From contig JAABSX010000016.1 of the NCBI GenBank assembly GCA_011390205.1, forward strand, positions 1-64,000: 64,000 nucleotides of DNA. Direction: 5' to 3'. Numbering within the stretch: position 1 is the first letter of the stretch; each line of letters opens with the position of its first letter. A program made the translations under genes and the position numbers. The stretch comes from Microscillaceae bacterium. Lineage in GTDB: Bacteria; Bacteroidota; Bacteroidia; Cytophagales; Microscillaceae. Under the pieces are notes generated by a model. It saw only the letters and a list, made by a program, of their open reading frames with translations, did no database searches and was not told the origin of the DNA. Below are positions 1-8,339 of this stretch, piece by piece.

Positions 1-730
1 CCAAGTGCATGCCGAGGTCTGAGCCATCTTCACTGGTGCGTTGCTCTACATATTCTAAGAGTTGATTTTTTTGGAAAATAGCCGTATCATCCGCAAAAAA
101 CAAGAATAAAATCCTGACCAAAAAGAGTTCTAATACTTCTCCTTTATAGCCACTCTCAAAGAGTTGATCGTGGATAGTTGCCATCAGTTCGGCGGCTTCT
201 ATGTTGAGTGGGTCATCAGGGCGAGTTTCTTTTTTGACTGCCCCAATCATAAATCCAAACAGGCTAATATGCTGATAAAACTCATCTAAGGCAAAGGCAT
301 GCACTTTTCTTTCCAGCACATCATAGAGTCTAAATTGCTGAAAATTAGACACCAATATAAATTTGGGGAGTTCATAATCTTTGAGTCCTTCAAAATATCC
401 TATTGCTTGGTCAAAGGCTTTTTCTAGGTTTTCACCCTTAGATTTATGCTCTACAATCAATACTCCTTTCCAGAATAGGTCAATTCTGCCTGTAGCCCCC
501 CTTCCCCCAAAGGGGGAGTTTTGTTCCCCTCCTTTGGAGGGATTAGGGGAAAGCTTTTTTACGTGGTGTTCAAAACTTGCTACCCTTCTACGGTCTATTC
601 CAAAGACATAAAAAAAGTCATTCCAGAAAGTTTGTGCTTCTGCATTTTCTTTTTCTGCCGTTTGGTATTCACGGCTAAAAGTAATGGCCCTTGATTTGAT
701 TTCGTTCCAAGAGATGCGGTTTTGAATCAT
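1..730 (-). CDS. MmeI-like type IIL restriction-modification enzyme, N-terminal part (runs off the window)
   Basis: Open from the ATG at 730 to the left edge (243 codons, no stop). Enzymes of this family join a nuclease, an N6-adenine methyltransferase and a specificity domain in one chain; only the N-terminal nuclease region and the start of the helical spacer are visible. Seen: RRRVASFEHHVKKL near residue 47, then GRIDLFWKG (81-89), IVEHKSKG (92-99) and ELPKFILVSNFQQFRLYD. This fits the MmeI N-terminal PD-(D/E)xK fold, with D84 and E94-x-K96 as the likely catalytic residues. Residues of about 61-79 are encoded by a C/G-rich repeat (positions 494-550) that has no counterpart in the family pattern as I remember it. 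Methyltransferase motifs lie outside the window, so activity cannot be judged. Confidence 0.85.
   Translation of the reverse strand, partial: MIQNRISWNEIKSRAITFSREYQTAEKENAEAQTFWNDFFYVFGIDRRRVASFEHHVKKLSPNPSKGGEQNSPFGGRGATGRIDLFWKGVLIVEHKSKGENLEKAFDQAIGYFEGLKDYELPKFILVSNFQQFRLYDVLERKVHAFALDEFYQHISLFGFMIGAVKKETRPDDPLNIEAAELMATIHDQLFESGYKGEVLELFLVRILFLFFADDTAIFQKNQLLEYVEQRTSEDGSDLGMHL
494..550 (-). repeat. C/G-rich inverted-repeat element inside the MmeI-like gene
   Basis: On the minus strand the segment reads as a left half (CCCCTAATCCCTCCAAAGG then AGGGGAAC) joined directly to a right half (AACTCCCCCTTTGGGGG then AAGGGGGGCT). The halves match the two ends of the elements at 56525-56660, 58578-58797 and 60290-60495, without their internal sequence. 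Its length is close to 57 bp, a multiple of three, and the reading frame stays open across it. Confidence 0.8.
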
Positions 731-758
731 GGTTGCTTATTTTTTATGTTATGTAAAA

Positions 759-791
759 AGTCCTATAAGATTTTAAGAATCTTATAGGACT
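759..791 (-). terminator. Rho-independent terminator after the M42 peptidase gene
   Basis: Perfect 14-bp inverted repeat (AGTCCTATAAGATT and its complement) with a 5-nt loop. On the minus strand it is followed by TTTTT, 24 nt after the peptidase stop codon. Confidence 0.8.
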
Positions 792-814
792 CAACAGTTA
801 TTTAATGGAAGCCC

Positions 815-1888
815 TTAGGAGAAATACCTAAAATCTTGACCATCTTTTAGCTGCAAGAGTGTTTCGTAGATAAGCTGAATCACATTTTCTACATCGGTCT
901 TGCTTGCCATTTCTACTGTGGTGTGCATATATTTGAGAGGCAGAGAGATGAGGGCAGAAGCCACACCACCATTAGAGTATGCAAAAGCATCTGTATCTGT
1001 GCCAGTGAAGCGAGAAGAAGCCATGCGCTGATAGGGGATTTTTTTGTCATCGGCTACTTCTAAAATCATATCACGCAGATTGTTTTGTACGGCAGGGGCA
1101 TACGTAACCACAGGGCCGCTTCCAGATTTGATAGCTCCATCACGTTTTTTGTCATAGACCAGCGGAGAGTAGCTATCGTGGCATACATCCGTAACAATGG
1201 CTACATTGGGTTTGATACGCTGCGTAACCATCTCTGCACCTCGCAGTCCGATTTCTTCTTGCACCGAATTGACGATATACAAACCAAAGTCAAGCTTATT
1301 TTTATTTTCGGACAGCATGCGAGCCACCTGAGCAATCATATAGCCCCCTATGCGGTTATCTAGGGCTCTGCCCACATAGTATTTGTCGTTGAGCTCTGTC
1401 AGCTCATCCACAAAAGTGGCCACAGTGCCTACATGGATGCCCAACTCTTCTACTTCTGCCTTGGTGCTACAGCCACAATCTATAAAGATATTGCTCAACT
1501 CAGGCTTTGGATTGTCTTTTTCACTGCCCGAACGCACATGAATGGCGGGCCAACCGAAGATACCTTTGACAATCCCCTTTTTGGTATGCAAGTTTACACG
1601 CATAGAAGGGGCAATGATGGGGTCAGAGCCGCCATTGCGGATGACATAGATATAGCCATCATCGGTGATGTGGTTTACAAACCAAGAAATCTCATCAGCG
1701 TGGGCTTCTATCACTACTTTGTAAGCTGCCCCAGGATTGACTACACCTATCACCGAGCCATAGGTATCTACGATGTATTCATCGATATAAGGACGAATAT
1801 AGTCTAACCATATTTTTTGACCAGCACTTTCAAAGCCAGTAGGAGATGGATTGTTGAGGTATTTGAATAAAAATTCTTTAGGAGTCAT
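815..1888 (-). CDS. M42-family metallopeptidase (glutamyl aminopeptidase / endoglucanase-like)
   Basis: A 357-residue cytoplasmic dinuclear metal aminopeptidase of the M42 family, which forms large tetrahedral particles and trims peptides. Visible metal and catalytic residues are H63-x-D65 (EAHADE), D177 (GRALDN), the E211-E212 pair (QEEIGLRG), D234 (VTDVCHD) and H322 (KYMHTTVE), so all active-site elements are present. I chose the ATG at 1888 because the family begins close to MTPKEFL; the 13 upstream codons read like untranslated leader. It is transcribed divergently from the ABC ATPase gene at 2008 and ends at a strong terminator. Confidence 0.92.
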   Translation of the reverse strand: MTPKEFLFKYLNNPSPTGFESAGQKIWLDYIRPYIDEYIVDTYGSVIGVVNPGAAYKVVIEAHADEISWFVNHITDDGYIYVIRNGGSDPIIAPSMRVNLHTKKGIVKGIFGWPAIHVRSGSEKDNPKPELSNIFIDCGCSTKAEVEELGIHVGTVATFVDELTELNDKYYVGRALDNRIGGYMIAQVARMLSENKNKLDFGLYIVNSVQEEIGLRGAEMVTQRIKPNVAIVTDVCHDSYSPLVYDKKRDGAIKSGSGPVVTYAPAVQNNLRDMILEVADDKKIPYQRMASSRFTGTDTDAFAYSNGGVASALISLPLKYMHTTVEMASKTDVENVIQLIYETLLQLKDGQDFRYFS

Positions 1889-1924
1889 ATATATTTTAAT
1901 TTGTTTTAGAGAAATGATAAGATA

Positions 1925-1932
1925 CAAAAATA
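1925..1932 (-). promoter_or_regulatory. Bacteroidota -7 promoter element before the M42 peptidase gene
   Basis: Reads TATTTTTG on the minus strand, an exact TAnnTTTG match 37 nt before the chosen ATG. No clear -33 TTG partner was seen. Confidence 0.45.
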
Positions 1933-2007
1933 AACAAATACATTTATTTGGAAAGTATTTAACTAAAAAACGGTTGGTGTGTTATTTTAAAATAATTAAC
2001 TTCGCTT

Positions 2008-2760
2008 ATGATTGAAATTGAAAATATTCAAAAAGCCTTTAGTGGTAAAGAAGTCCTCAAAGGAATCAGTGGCACTTTCTATGAAGGCAAGACCAATATG
2101 ATTATCGGCGCCAGTGGCACAGGCAAAAGTGTGCTGCTGAAGTGTATCGTGGGGCTGATTATGCCTGACACTGGCAATGTATATTATAAAGGGCGTGAGT
2201 TTACGAGGGGTGACCGTGATACCAAGCGTGAAATCAGGCGTGAAATAGGGATGCTCTTCCAAGGTGGTGCTCTGTTTGACTCCAAGACTGTAGAAGAAAA
2301 TATTATGTTTCCTCTAGAAATGCTCACTGACATGGGCCGAGCCGAAAAAAGAGAAAGAGTTGATTTTTGTCTGGAAAGAGTAGGGCTGAGCAGTGCCGCC
2401 ACCAAAATGCCCTCAGAAATAAGTGGTGGTATGCAAAAACGTGTGGGCATCGCCAGGGCGATAGTGTTACAATCCAAGTACCTCTTTGTGGATGAGCCCA
2501 ACTCAGGGCTAGACCCTCTGACTGCCATCAAGATTGACAACCTTATTCAAGAAATCACACACGAATACAACACCACCACTGTAATAGTAAGCCATGACAT
2601 GAACTCAGTGATGGAGATAGGTGAACACATTATGTTTCTACACGAAGGGCATAAAATCTGGGAGGGCAACAATAAAGAAATAGCACACTCAGATGTAGAA
2701 GAACTCAATGATTTTGTGTTTTCTAATAAATTACTTCGTGAATTAAAAAGTCATTTATAA
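2008..2760 (+). CDS. ABC transporter ATP-binding protein, MlaF-like
   Basis: A 250-residue ATPase of the Mla/Mkl phospholipid-transport type. It shows a Walker A motif (GASGTGKS), a Q-loop (LFQGGALFDS, typical of MlaF), the signature SGGMQKR and a Walker B motif (LFVDEPNSGLDP). In Mla systems this ATPase works with an MlaE permease and an MCE-domain protein; neither is adjacent here, so the partners are either elsewhere or the module is split. Its TAA stop directly abuts the ATG of the following hydrolase gene, which indicates translational coupling. Family assignment is firm; the transported substrate is inferred only. Confidence 0.88.
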   Translation: MIEIENIQKAFSGKEVLKGISGTFYEGKTNMIIGASGTGKSVLLKCIVGLIMPDTGNVYYKGREFTRGDRDTKREIRREIGMLFQGGALFDSKTVEENIMFPLEMLTDMGRAEKRERVDFCLERVGLSSAATKMPSEISGGMQKRVGIARAIVLQSKYLFVDEPNSGLDPLTAIKIDNLIQEITHEYNTTTVIVSHDMNSVMEIGEHIMFLHEGHKIWEGNNKEIAHSDVEELNDFVFSNKLLRELKSHL

Positions 2761-3639
2761 ATGGTCATTCACAGTGATTACCCCTACCCTGTCAGGCAGC
2801 TTACACTTGATGGAGGACACAAAATAGCCTATATCCAAGTAGGCAAAGGCGAAAAAACACTCTTGTTTGTGCACGGCTTTGCTGGTTTTTTGCCCATCTG
2901 GGAGCGAAACATAGAGCGGCTAAAAAAATATTTTACTTGTATTGCCTTAGATTTACCTGGGCACGGGCTTTCTAGTTCGGGAGATTATCCTTTTACGATG
3001 GCATTTTATGCACAAAGTATTCAGGAGTTTATCACTAAATTGGGGCTAAAAAAAGTTGTCTTGGTAGGTCATTCTATGGGTGGACAGATTTCTATAAGAT
3101 TGGCACTGAATCAACCTGAGTTGGTTTCTGAGCTTGTGCTGATTGCTCCTGCGGGCTTTGAGACCTTCACTGCATCTGAGCGTTTTTTCTTGGGAAATCT
3201 CATCAGCTCAAGTGTATTTAATGCAGCACAGTATTTCAGAAATTGGTTTAACCTCAAAGATTTTTTCTTTGACCTAGACGAAAAAGAATACGCCAAGCTA
3301 GAAGAATTTAGCAGAGATTTTTATTCTCTCAAAGACAATCCTTACCTTCTCAAGGTGCTCACAAGGTCTTCGCAGAGTATGCTCAATCATCCTGTATTTG
3401 ATGAGCTAAACCAGCTCCAGATGCCCGTGTTGGTGTGTTTTGGCAAACAAGATAAACTAATCCCGAATCCACTGATTCACCACGAAAGCACCCAAAAAGT
3501 AGCAGAGCGGGCTGCAGCACAGGTTCCAGACTGCCAGCTAAGAATTTATGACAAGGGAGGGCATTTCTTGCAATTTGAGCAAGCAGCAAGCATTAATATA
3601 GAAATTTATAAATTTATAAATCCCGAAACTTTTGACTAG
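2761..3639 (+). CDS. alpha/beta hydrolase
   Basis: A 292-residue alpha/beta-hydrolase-fold protein without a signal peptide. The oxyanion-hole region is VHGFAGFLPIW, the nucleophile elbow GHSMGGQ, the acid probably the Asp in FGKQDKLIPNP, and the base the His in GGHFLQFEQ, so a complete Ser-Asp-His triad is present. The sequence resembles lipase/esterase and hydroxymuconic-semialdehyde-hydrolase-like members; the substrate cannot be read from sequence. The gene starts on the base after the MlaF-like stop codon and ends before a bidirectional terminator. Co-transcription with an Mla-type ATPase suggests, but does not show, a lipid-related role. Confidence 0.88.
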   Translation: MVIHSDYPYPVRQLTLDGGHKIAYIQVGKGEKTLLFVHGFAGFLPIWERNIERLKKYFTCIALDLPGHGLSSSGDYPFTMAFYAQSIQEFITKLGLKKVVLVGHSMGGQISIRLALNQPELVSELVLIAPAGFETFTASERFFLGNLISSSVFNAAQYFRNWFNLKDFFFDLDEKEYAKLEEFSRDFYSLKDNPYLLKVLTRSSQSMLNHPVFDELNQLQMPVLVCFGKQDKLIPNPLIHHESTQKVAERAAAQVPDCQLRIYDKGGHFLQFEQAASINIEIYKFINPETFD

Positions 3640-3671
3640 AGCAGCTTGCGGCGATGGTTTTCAAGACACTA

Positions 3672-3710
3672 AAAAAAAGCCCTGTGTAAAGTTTCACACA
3701 GGGCTTTTTT
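3672..3710. terminator. Bidirectional terminator between convergent genes
   Basis: Long hairpin AAAAAAGCCCTGTG...CACAGGGCTTTTTT with a 9-nt loop. It has a U-tract in both directions and lies between the hydrolase gene (+) and the secreted protein gene at 3726 (-). Confidence 0.9.
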
Positions 3711-3725
3711 AGTTTTTAGCCTTTT

Positions 3726-4199
3726 CTAGTTATCATCACCGTCATCATCACCCTCAGATTCTTTAAATTTTCCTTTGCCTCTGCCGTTTTTTCCTTTCAT
3801 TCCTTTACGCTCTTCCATTTTTTCTTTTCTGAGCTCTTTCATTTCGGCATATTTGGTATTTTGCTCCGTGTTTAATACGGCTTGAATGGCAGCATCACGG
3901 GCTTTTTCATTTTCTACACGGGCATTGCGGAGTTCTTCATTTTTCCCCATTTGCTCTTGTCTGCTGGCCCTTAGTTCTTCATTTTTTGTGGCAGCACTAA
4001 GATTGATTTCGTAGATTTTGGCTTTTTGCTCCGCACTGAGTCCTAATTTTTTCTCGAGGGCATTGGTCTGAGTAGTAGCACGCTCGGTGGCTGTGCGAGG
4101 CTCTCCTTCACCTCTTCTTCCTAGCTCACCACGTTGGGCAGACACACTCATAGAAATCACTAAACTTAGCAAGAAGCTCATAAAAATTTGCTTTTTCAT
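3726..4199 (-). CDS. Secreted Spy/CpxP-like helical protein
   Basis: A 157-residue protein with an N-terminal signal peptide (MKKQIFMSFLLSL... ending at SVSAQ). The mature part is highly charged and probably helical: a KKLGLSAEQKAKIYEI segment is followed by repeated Glu/Arg/Lys-rich stretches, a Gly/Lys-rich stretch (KGKNGRGKGKF) and an acidic tail (EGDDDGDD). The LSxEQ pattern recalls the LTXXQ motif of periplasmic Spy/CpxP proteins, which act as chaperones or envelope-stress modulators. That similarity rests on pattern rather than alignment. The acidic tail could bind metal ions, which is speculation. Confidence 0.6.
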   Translation of the reverse strand: MKKQIFMSFLLSLVISMSVSAQRGELGRRGEGEPRTATERATTQTNALEKKLGLSAEQKAKIYEINLSAATKNEELRASRQEQMGKNEELRNARVENEKARDAAIQAVLNTEQNTKYAEMKELRKEKMEERKGMKGKNGRGKGKFKESEGDDDGDDN

Positions 4200-4276
4200 A
4201 ATTATTTTTTGTTAATTGGTTCATACACTTTCATAGACTTCTTATCTGAGGAAAGGTTTAAACCTCTATAAAAAAA

Positions 4277-4729
4277 TTACTCTTGAAGTTTCATATTTTT
4301 AACCACGAAGACAGTGCAAGTAAAATCTTCTTCTCTGCTTTCGCCCGTGATAGGGTCATAGCTCACAGGTCTTTGAGAGATTTCTGCGGGATTCTGACTT
4401 GATTTATTTTCTATGGTTTTGGTGCTGATTATTCCTTTTAAAGCCACTTTTTTGCCTATCATGCGGGCTATATTCTTTTTTACTGCAATTTCTAGCACCC
4501 ATTCATTGCCTGTTTTGTCTTCTACAAGGCAATAATACTCACTTCCTTGTGCACAATAGCTTTGAAGACTCTTGCTCCAAGAGCGTTTTTCTAGAGTGCC
4601 TGTGAGATTTTCTTCCAAGAAGGCTTCTGAAGGCATCGTTTCTTGTATGGTTTGGTTTTGTGCCAATATCGGGGCGTCAAGTGTGGCAAAGTAAAATACG
4701 GAAGCAATACAAATAATTCTAATCATCAT
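4277..4729 (-). CDS. Hypothetical secreted protein
   Basis: About 150 residues with a signal peptide (MMIRIICIASVFYF... up to ILAQ). I place the start at the double ATG at 4729/4726; an in-frame GTG at 4765 would add 12 residues before a normal signal sequence. The mature part has two Cys in the Ser/Tyr/Cys-rich segment LQSYCAQGSEYYCLVED and one in DFTCTVFVV, with beta-like segments (WVLEIAVKK, KKVALKGIIST). The layout resembles a small OB-fold-like secreted domain, but I do not recognise the family. It lies between the Spy-like gene and the biotin carrier gene, on the same strand. Confidence 0.6.
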   Translation of the reverse strand: MMIRIICIASVFYFATLDAPILAQNQTIQETMPSEAFLEENLTGTLEKRSWSKSLQSYCAQGSEYYCLVEDKTGNEWVLEIAVKKNIARMIGKKVALKGIISTKTIENKSSQNPAEISQRPVSYDPITGESREEDFTCTVFVVKNMKLQE

Positions 4730-4928
4730 AAAAATAGATTGAGTGATAATTTTAAATACATACACCCATACATACGTAGGTATGCCTTTAAACGATAGGT
4801 TCTTCTATGATTTTATCAAAAACAGAAACACAACAAGCCTCTTGCTTCCTACTAAAAATAGATTTATTTTTATGATTCATAGCACAAGGCACTGACAAAC
4901 AAGGACTTATAAAAAAACAAGCTTTTGG

Positions 4929-5450
4929 CTATTCAAACTGAATCATTACTTGGTTTTTATCTACATTTTGACCAGAGTTTACTTTGATGGCTTTTATCTT
5001 GCCATCAATGGGAGATTTGATGACGTTTTCCATCTTCATGGCTTCCAAAATCAAGAGTGTATCTCCTTTTTTGACTTCATCTCCTATGTTTACCTTGGTG
5101 CTAATCAATAACCCAGGCATGGGGGCTTTTACTTCAGTGATTTTGGCAGTGGCTACCTTGTCCATGCCCAGCTTCTGGAGGAGCATGTCCAAGTGATTCT
5201 GGGCTGTGAGTTCGTAGAGATGTCCATTGACTTTGATGCTGAATGTTTTGGTGGTTTTGTCTGCCTCGAGCACTTCTACCAGGTAGGCTTGGTCATCTTT
5301 GATGATGTGGTATGTATTGGGTTTGATGTTGATTAAATCCCAAGATTGAGGTTTTTGATTGACAAAAAGTTGCCCTTTTTCTTGGTGTATTTCAAAACTT
5401 TCCTCGAGACCTTCTTTCTGATAAGCTGTTTTGGCTTTTACTTTAAGCAT
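4929..5450 (-). CDS. Biotin carboxyl carrier protein-type subunit
   Basis: A 173-residue protein. The C-terminal third is a biotinyl/lipoyl domain with the biotinylation motif EAMKMEN (K139) and the paired PMPG (110-113) turn typical of acyl-CoA and pyruvate carboxylase carrier domains. The N-terminal part (residues 1-95) is the extended segment seen in propionyl/methylmalonyl-CoA or oxaloacetate-decarboxylase-type carriers. It would carry carboxybiotin between the carboxylase and carboxyltransferase subunits, and neither is encoded nearby. An orphan position is common for this subunit in some Bacteroidota, but the partner cannot be named here. Confidence 0.85.
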   Translation of the reverse strand: MLKVKAKTAYQKEGLEESFEIHQEKGQLFVNQKPQSWDLINIKPNTYHIIKDDQAYLVEVLEADKTTKTFSIKVNGHLYELTAQNHLDMLLQKLGMDKVATAKITEVKAPMPGLLISTKVNIGDEVKKGDTLLILEAMKMENVIKSPIDGKIKAIKVNSGQNVDKNQVMIQFE

Positions 5451-5773
5451 ATTATTGAAATATTAGTGCATAAAAATATTTTTAAAAAGAAAAACTACAC
5501 GGCAGGGCATTCACCCAAAGAGAAAAAAACTTTTGAATCAGTAAATAAACGCTGCACTGTGTGTATCCAAAAGTAAATAAAAATCCTAAAAATGTTTCTT
5601 TATTTTAAAATTATCTCAGACTATCCCTCCCAACTTGCCCTGTAATGTATCAGAAACCCTCACATCTAGGGCATACTTCTCTGACGAAGCACAGAGAGTC
5701 TTAGCATATTTTCAAAAAATGATTACTTTTGCATTAAATGACCGTTAGTCAAAAAATGAATTAGAATCAAATA
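5451..5773. other. 323-bp divergent spacer
   Basis: A+T-rich region between the carrier-protein gene (-) and the DUF6051-like gene (+). The only thing I can support in it is the -7-like element at 5724-5731; no gene, RNA or convincing hairpin was seen. Confidence 0.5.
5724..5731 (+). promoter_or_regulatory. Bacteroidota -7 promoter element before the DUF6051-like gene
   Basis: TACTTTTG matches TAnnTTTG and ends 42 nt before the ATG at 5774. Confidence 0.45.
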
Positions 5774-7018
5774 ATGACAAATACACTTACTTATTCACAA
5801 GAGTATGAGGCACTTAAGACAGCATACGACTTCCATACACCCGAAATACTGCTGCCAGAATCTTCTGTCAAAATCCTTAATTTACCTTTTACATCTCAGA
5901 GTGAGTTAATATTTCCTGCCGACAAGGTCTATTATGCCCCCAAGCTCAGTGGCAGCCCGCTCAACTTAGATACCATCTTTTTTGAAGGAGATATGGACAA
6001 AATCTTGCAACAAAGCGATGACCAAATCTTGGACAATAAAATATTTACCTATCCTATGGTATTGCCCAAACAGGCAGAGGCAGTACAGGGAGTCGTGTTT
6101 TTGTTTCATGGCTTAAACGAAAAAGACTGGACCAAATACCTCCCTTGGGCAAAACGAATCTGTGATTTGAGTAAAAAAGCCGTGATTTTATTTCCTTTAG
6201 CTTTTCATATCAATAGAGCAATGCCTGCTTGGTATGATACAAGGGCAATGAACCGAATCAGCCAAAAACGCAAAAGTTTGTTTATCAACATTGCCGAAAC
6301 CTCTTTCACAAATGCAGCCATGAGCACACGCCTGCATTTTGCGCCGTCTCGTTTTTTTCTCTCTGGCCTAGAAACCTACAGCGACATCATACAGCTCACC
6401 CAAAAAATAAAGGCAGGCGGCTTCCCTGAAATCTCTGCCAATGCCAAGATTGATTTCTTTGGATACTCCGCAGGTGCTTTTCTTGCCCAGATTCTGCTTA
6501 TGGCAAATCGGGACAATCTCTTTGAGAAAACCAAAGCTGTTTTGTTTTGTGGTGGCCCTTTATTGAGCCGCATGCACCTGACCTCACGCTACATCATGGA
6601 CAGTGAGGCACACCATGCCATTCAAGATTTTTATATTGATGGCTTTGACAGAAACCTCCTCCTAGACCAAAAACTAGGTACACTTTACGAAAATGCAAAA
6701 AGAGGTGGTGCTTATTTTAGAAGTATGCTCAGTGAAAGCTACGGAGCTGCCAACATACAAAGGCAAAAAAGACTAGAAGAACTTGAGCATCAAATTATGA
6801 GCATTGCCCTTGCACAAGATGATGTGATGACACCCTCCGAGATACAAGCCTCACTCATAGGCACGAAAGGCAAGCCTGTGTTGCCTATGAAAGTCCTTGA
6901 CTTTGCATATCCGCATTCTCACGTAAACCCCTTCCCTGTAGTCCCGAAATATGCCGATACTGTAGAATTAGCCTTTAATGAAATGATGCAAGAAGTCGTA
7001 GATTTTTTCGAACACTGA
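5774..7018 (+). CDS. DUF6051-like alpha/beta-hydrolase-fold protein
   Basis: A 414-residue protein with hydrolase-fold marks: FLFHGLNEKDW (109-119) as the oxyanion strand-turn, FFGYSAGAF with S232 as nucleophile elbow, and a late His cluster (YPHSHVNPF, H381/H383) as candidate base. A conserved-looking insertion with LHFAPSRFFLSGLETYSDI lies between strand and elbow. I believe this corresponds to the Bacteroidota family DUF6051, but that name is from memory. No signal peptide was seen, so it is probably cytoplasmic. No function is known to me; serine esterase or peptidase activity is an inference. Confidence 0.7.
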   Translation: MTNTLTYSQEYEALKTAYDFHTPEILLPESSVKILNLPFTSQSELIFPADKVYYAPKLSGSPLNLDTIFFEGDMDKILQQSDDQILDNKIFTYPMVLPKQAEAVQGVVFLFHGLNEKDWTKYLPWAKRICDLSKKAVILFPLAFHINRAMPAWYDTRAMNRISQKRKSLFINIAETSFTNAAMSTRLHFAPSRFFLSGLETYSDIIQLTQKIKAGGFPEISANAKIDFFGYSAGAFLAQILLMANRDNLFEKTKAVLFCGGPLLSRMHLTSRYIMDSEAHHAIQDFYIDGFDRNLLLDQKLGTLYENAKRGGAYFRSMLSESYGAANIQRQKRLEELEHQIMSIALAQDDVMTPSEIQASLIGTKGKPVLPMKVLDFAYPHSHVNPFPVVPKYADTVELAFNEMMQEVVDFFEH

Positions 7019-7163
7019 TGCTCTAAACGCACGGTGTATTCTTGAGTAAGTGATTGTGTAACGTTGGTATCTATTATTTTTTTTAGTACAATGTATTGAT
7101 AATCAATAATTTATGTAACTTTTAATTCTCAATTTTCAATTTTCAATTCTCAAAGGTTTTGTA

Positions 7164-7171
7164 TAAATTTG
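7164..7171 (+). promoter_or_regulatory. Bacteroidota -7 promoter element before the 124-residue unknown
   Basis: TAAATTTG matches TAnnTTTG and ends 43 nt before the ATG at 7215. It follows three near-identical CAATTTT words (7131-7153). Confidence 0.4.
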
Positions 7172-7214
7172 TAAAGTAGATTAATGCCTTGCTTTGATTC
7201 AATAAAACGATACG

Positions 7215-7589
7215 ATGATGAAATACACCAAATTTGTCGCCCTACTTCTTGAAGAAGATGATCAAGAAACAGGCTTCTTGGCAGCAGCCCAACACCTTCA
7301 CGAGGAAGGAATGTTAGAGAAAGAAGTACATAAAATTCTTCTCCAAAATTTACTTTGGATAGAAGAGCACCTGCCCAAACGCCCTGATTTCCCACAAAAC
7401 CAAAATGAACCCAGCAGCCCCATGTCTTGGCTAAAAGATACTTCCACACAGCACCTGAAGGCTATGCAAAATATCCAAGAAATCTTGGAACAGAATGACA
7501 TCTTGGTAGAAGTATTGGAGGTAGATAATCCTGGAAAGATTATCTATGAAGATGAATGGCAAATCGTAGCAATGCCTTTTATGAGATAA
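7215..7589 (+). CDS. Hypothetical protein, acidic, 124 residues
   Basis: I do not recognise a family. The protein is soluble and acidic, with a helical N-terminal half (KFVALLLEEDDQ...VHKILLQNLLWIEEHL), a Pro/Asn-rich linker (KRPDFPQNQNEPSSP) and a C-terminal part ending in a short beta-like segment (GKIIYEDEWQIVAMPF). Start at the first of two consecutive ATGs. A promoter-like element upstream and the 46-nt gap to the metallophosphoesterase gene suggest the two could be co-transcribed. Confidence 0.6.
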   Translation: MMKYTKFVALLLEEDDQETGFLAAAQHLHEEGMLEKEVHKILLQNLLWIEEHLPKRPDFPQNQNEPSSPMSWLKDTSTQHLKAMQNIQEILEQNDILVEVLEVDNPGKIIYEDEWQIVAMPFMR

Positions 7590-7635
7590 ACAAAATAACT
7601 TTCTTTTTAGCTTTCACCAAAAAATCATTTTCTCA

Positions 7636-8259
7636 ATGACCAAAATCATATGTATCTCTGATACCCATGGCAGACACCGCAAAATGAACATCCCTGAGGG
7701 CGATATCCTTATCCATGCAGGTGATTTATCTCCCAAAGGAAGGGTAAAAGAAATCAAAGACTTTAATAATTGGCTCAAACGCCTGCCACATCCGCACAAA
7801 ATAGTCATCGCTGGCAACCACGATTTTTTGTTTGAAGAGCAGCCCGAAGAAGCACAGGCACTTCTCACACATGCTACCTATCTAGAAGACAGTGGCACAG
7901 AGATAGAGGGCATCAAAATATGGGGCTCCCCCATTACTCCTTGGTTTTTTGATTGGGCATTTAACCGAAAACGTGGGGAAGACATCAAACAATCTTGGGA
8001 GAAAATCCCAGAAGACACGGACATCCTCATCACACACGGCCCACCTTGGGGCATCTTAGACCGAACCATACACGGGCAGCAAGTAGGCTGTGAAGAACTG
8101 CTGACGGCTGTAAAGAGAATCAAGCCTCGCTTGCACATCTTCGGGCATATCCATGAAGAACACGGAATCGTACACGATGCACACACCCAATACATCAATG
8201 CAAGCATGGTGGATGTGCACTACCAAGCCACCCAAGAGGCCATTGTAATAGAATGGTAA
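7636..8259 (+). CDS. Calcineurin-like metallophosphoesterase
   Basis: A 207-residue single-domain phosphoesterase. All five metallophosphatase blocks are visible: ISDTHGRH (D9, H11), HAGDLSPKG (D30), AGNHDFLF (N61-H62), ITHGPPWGILD and FGHIHEEHG. The GPPWGILD element is typical of the subgroup related to mammalian MPPED1/239AB rather than of YfcE or Icc. Members cleave phosphomono- or diesters with two metal ions; the substrate is not predictable. No signal peptide. Confidence 0.9.
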   Translation: MTKIICISDTHGRHRKMNIPEGDILIHAGDLSPKGRVKEIKDFNNWLKRLPHPHKIVIAGNHDFLFEEQPEEAQALLTHATYLEDSGTEIEGIKIWGSPITPWFFDWAFNRKRGEDIKQSWEKIPEDTDILITHGPPWGILDRTIHGQQVGCEELLTAVKRIKPRLHIFGHIHEEHGIVHDAHTQYINASMVDVHYQATQEAIVIEW

Positions 8260-8339
8260 AATAGACAAGCTGGAAGAAAATAAAATCTAAAAGCCTGTAA
8301 GTTCGTTGCTTGATTAGTAAAACATCTTGAAATAGCCTT

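Noticed and set aside
381-611. Plus-strand open frame of 76 codons near the left end.
   Set aside because: Antisense to the MmeI-like gene, whose nuclease motifs are clear; the plus frame has a proline-rich repeat-derived stretch only.
7131-7153. Three consecutive CAATTTT-like words before the 124-residue unknown gene.
   Set aside because: Short A+T-rich tandem repeats of this kind are common in such spacers; no further copies or structure support a function.
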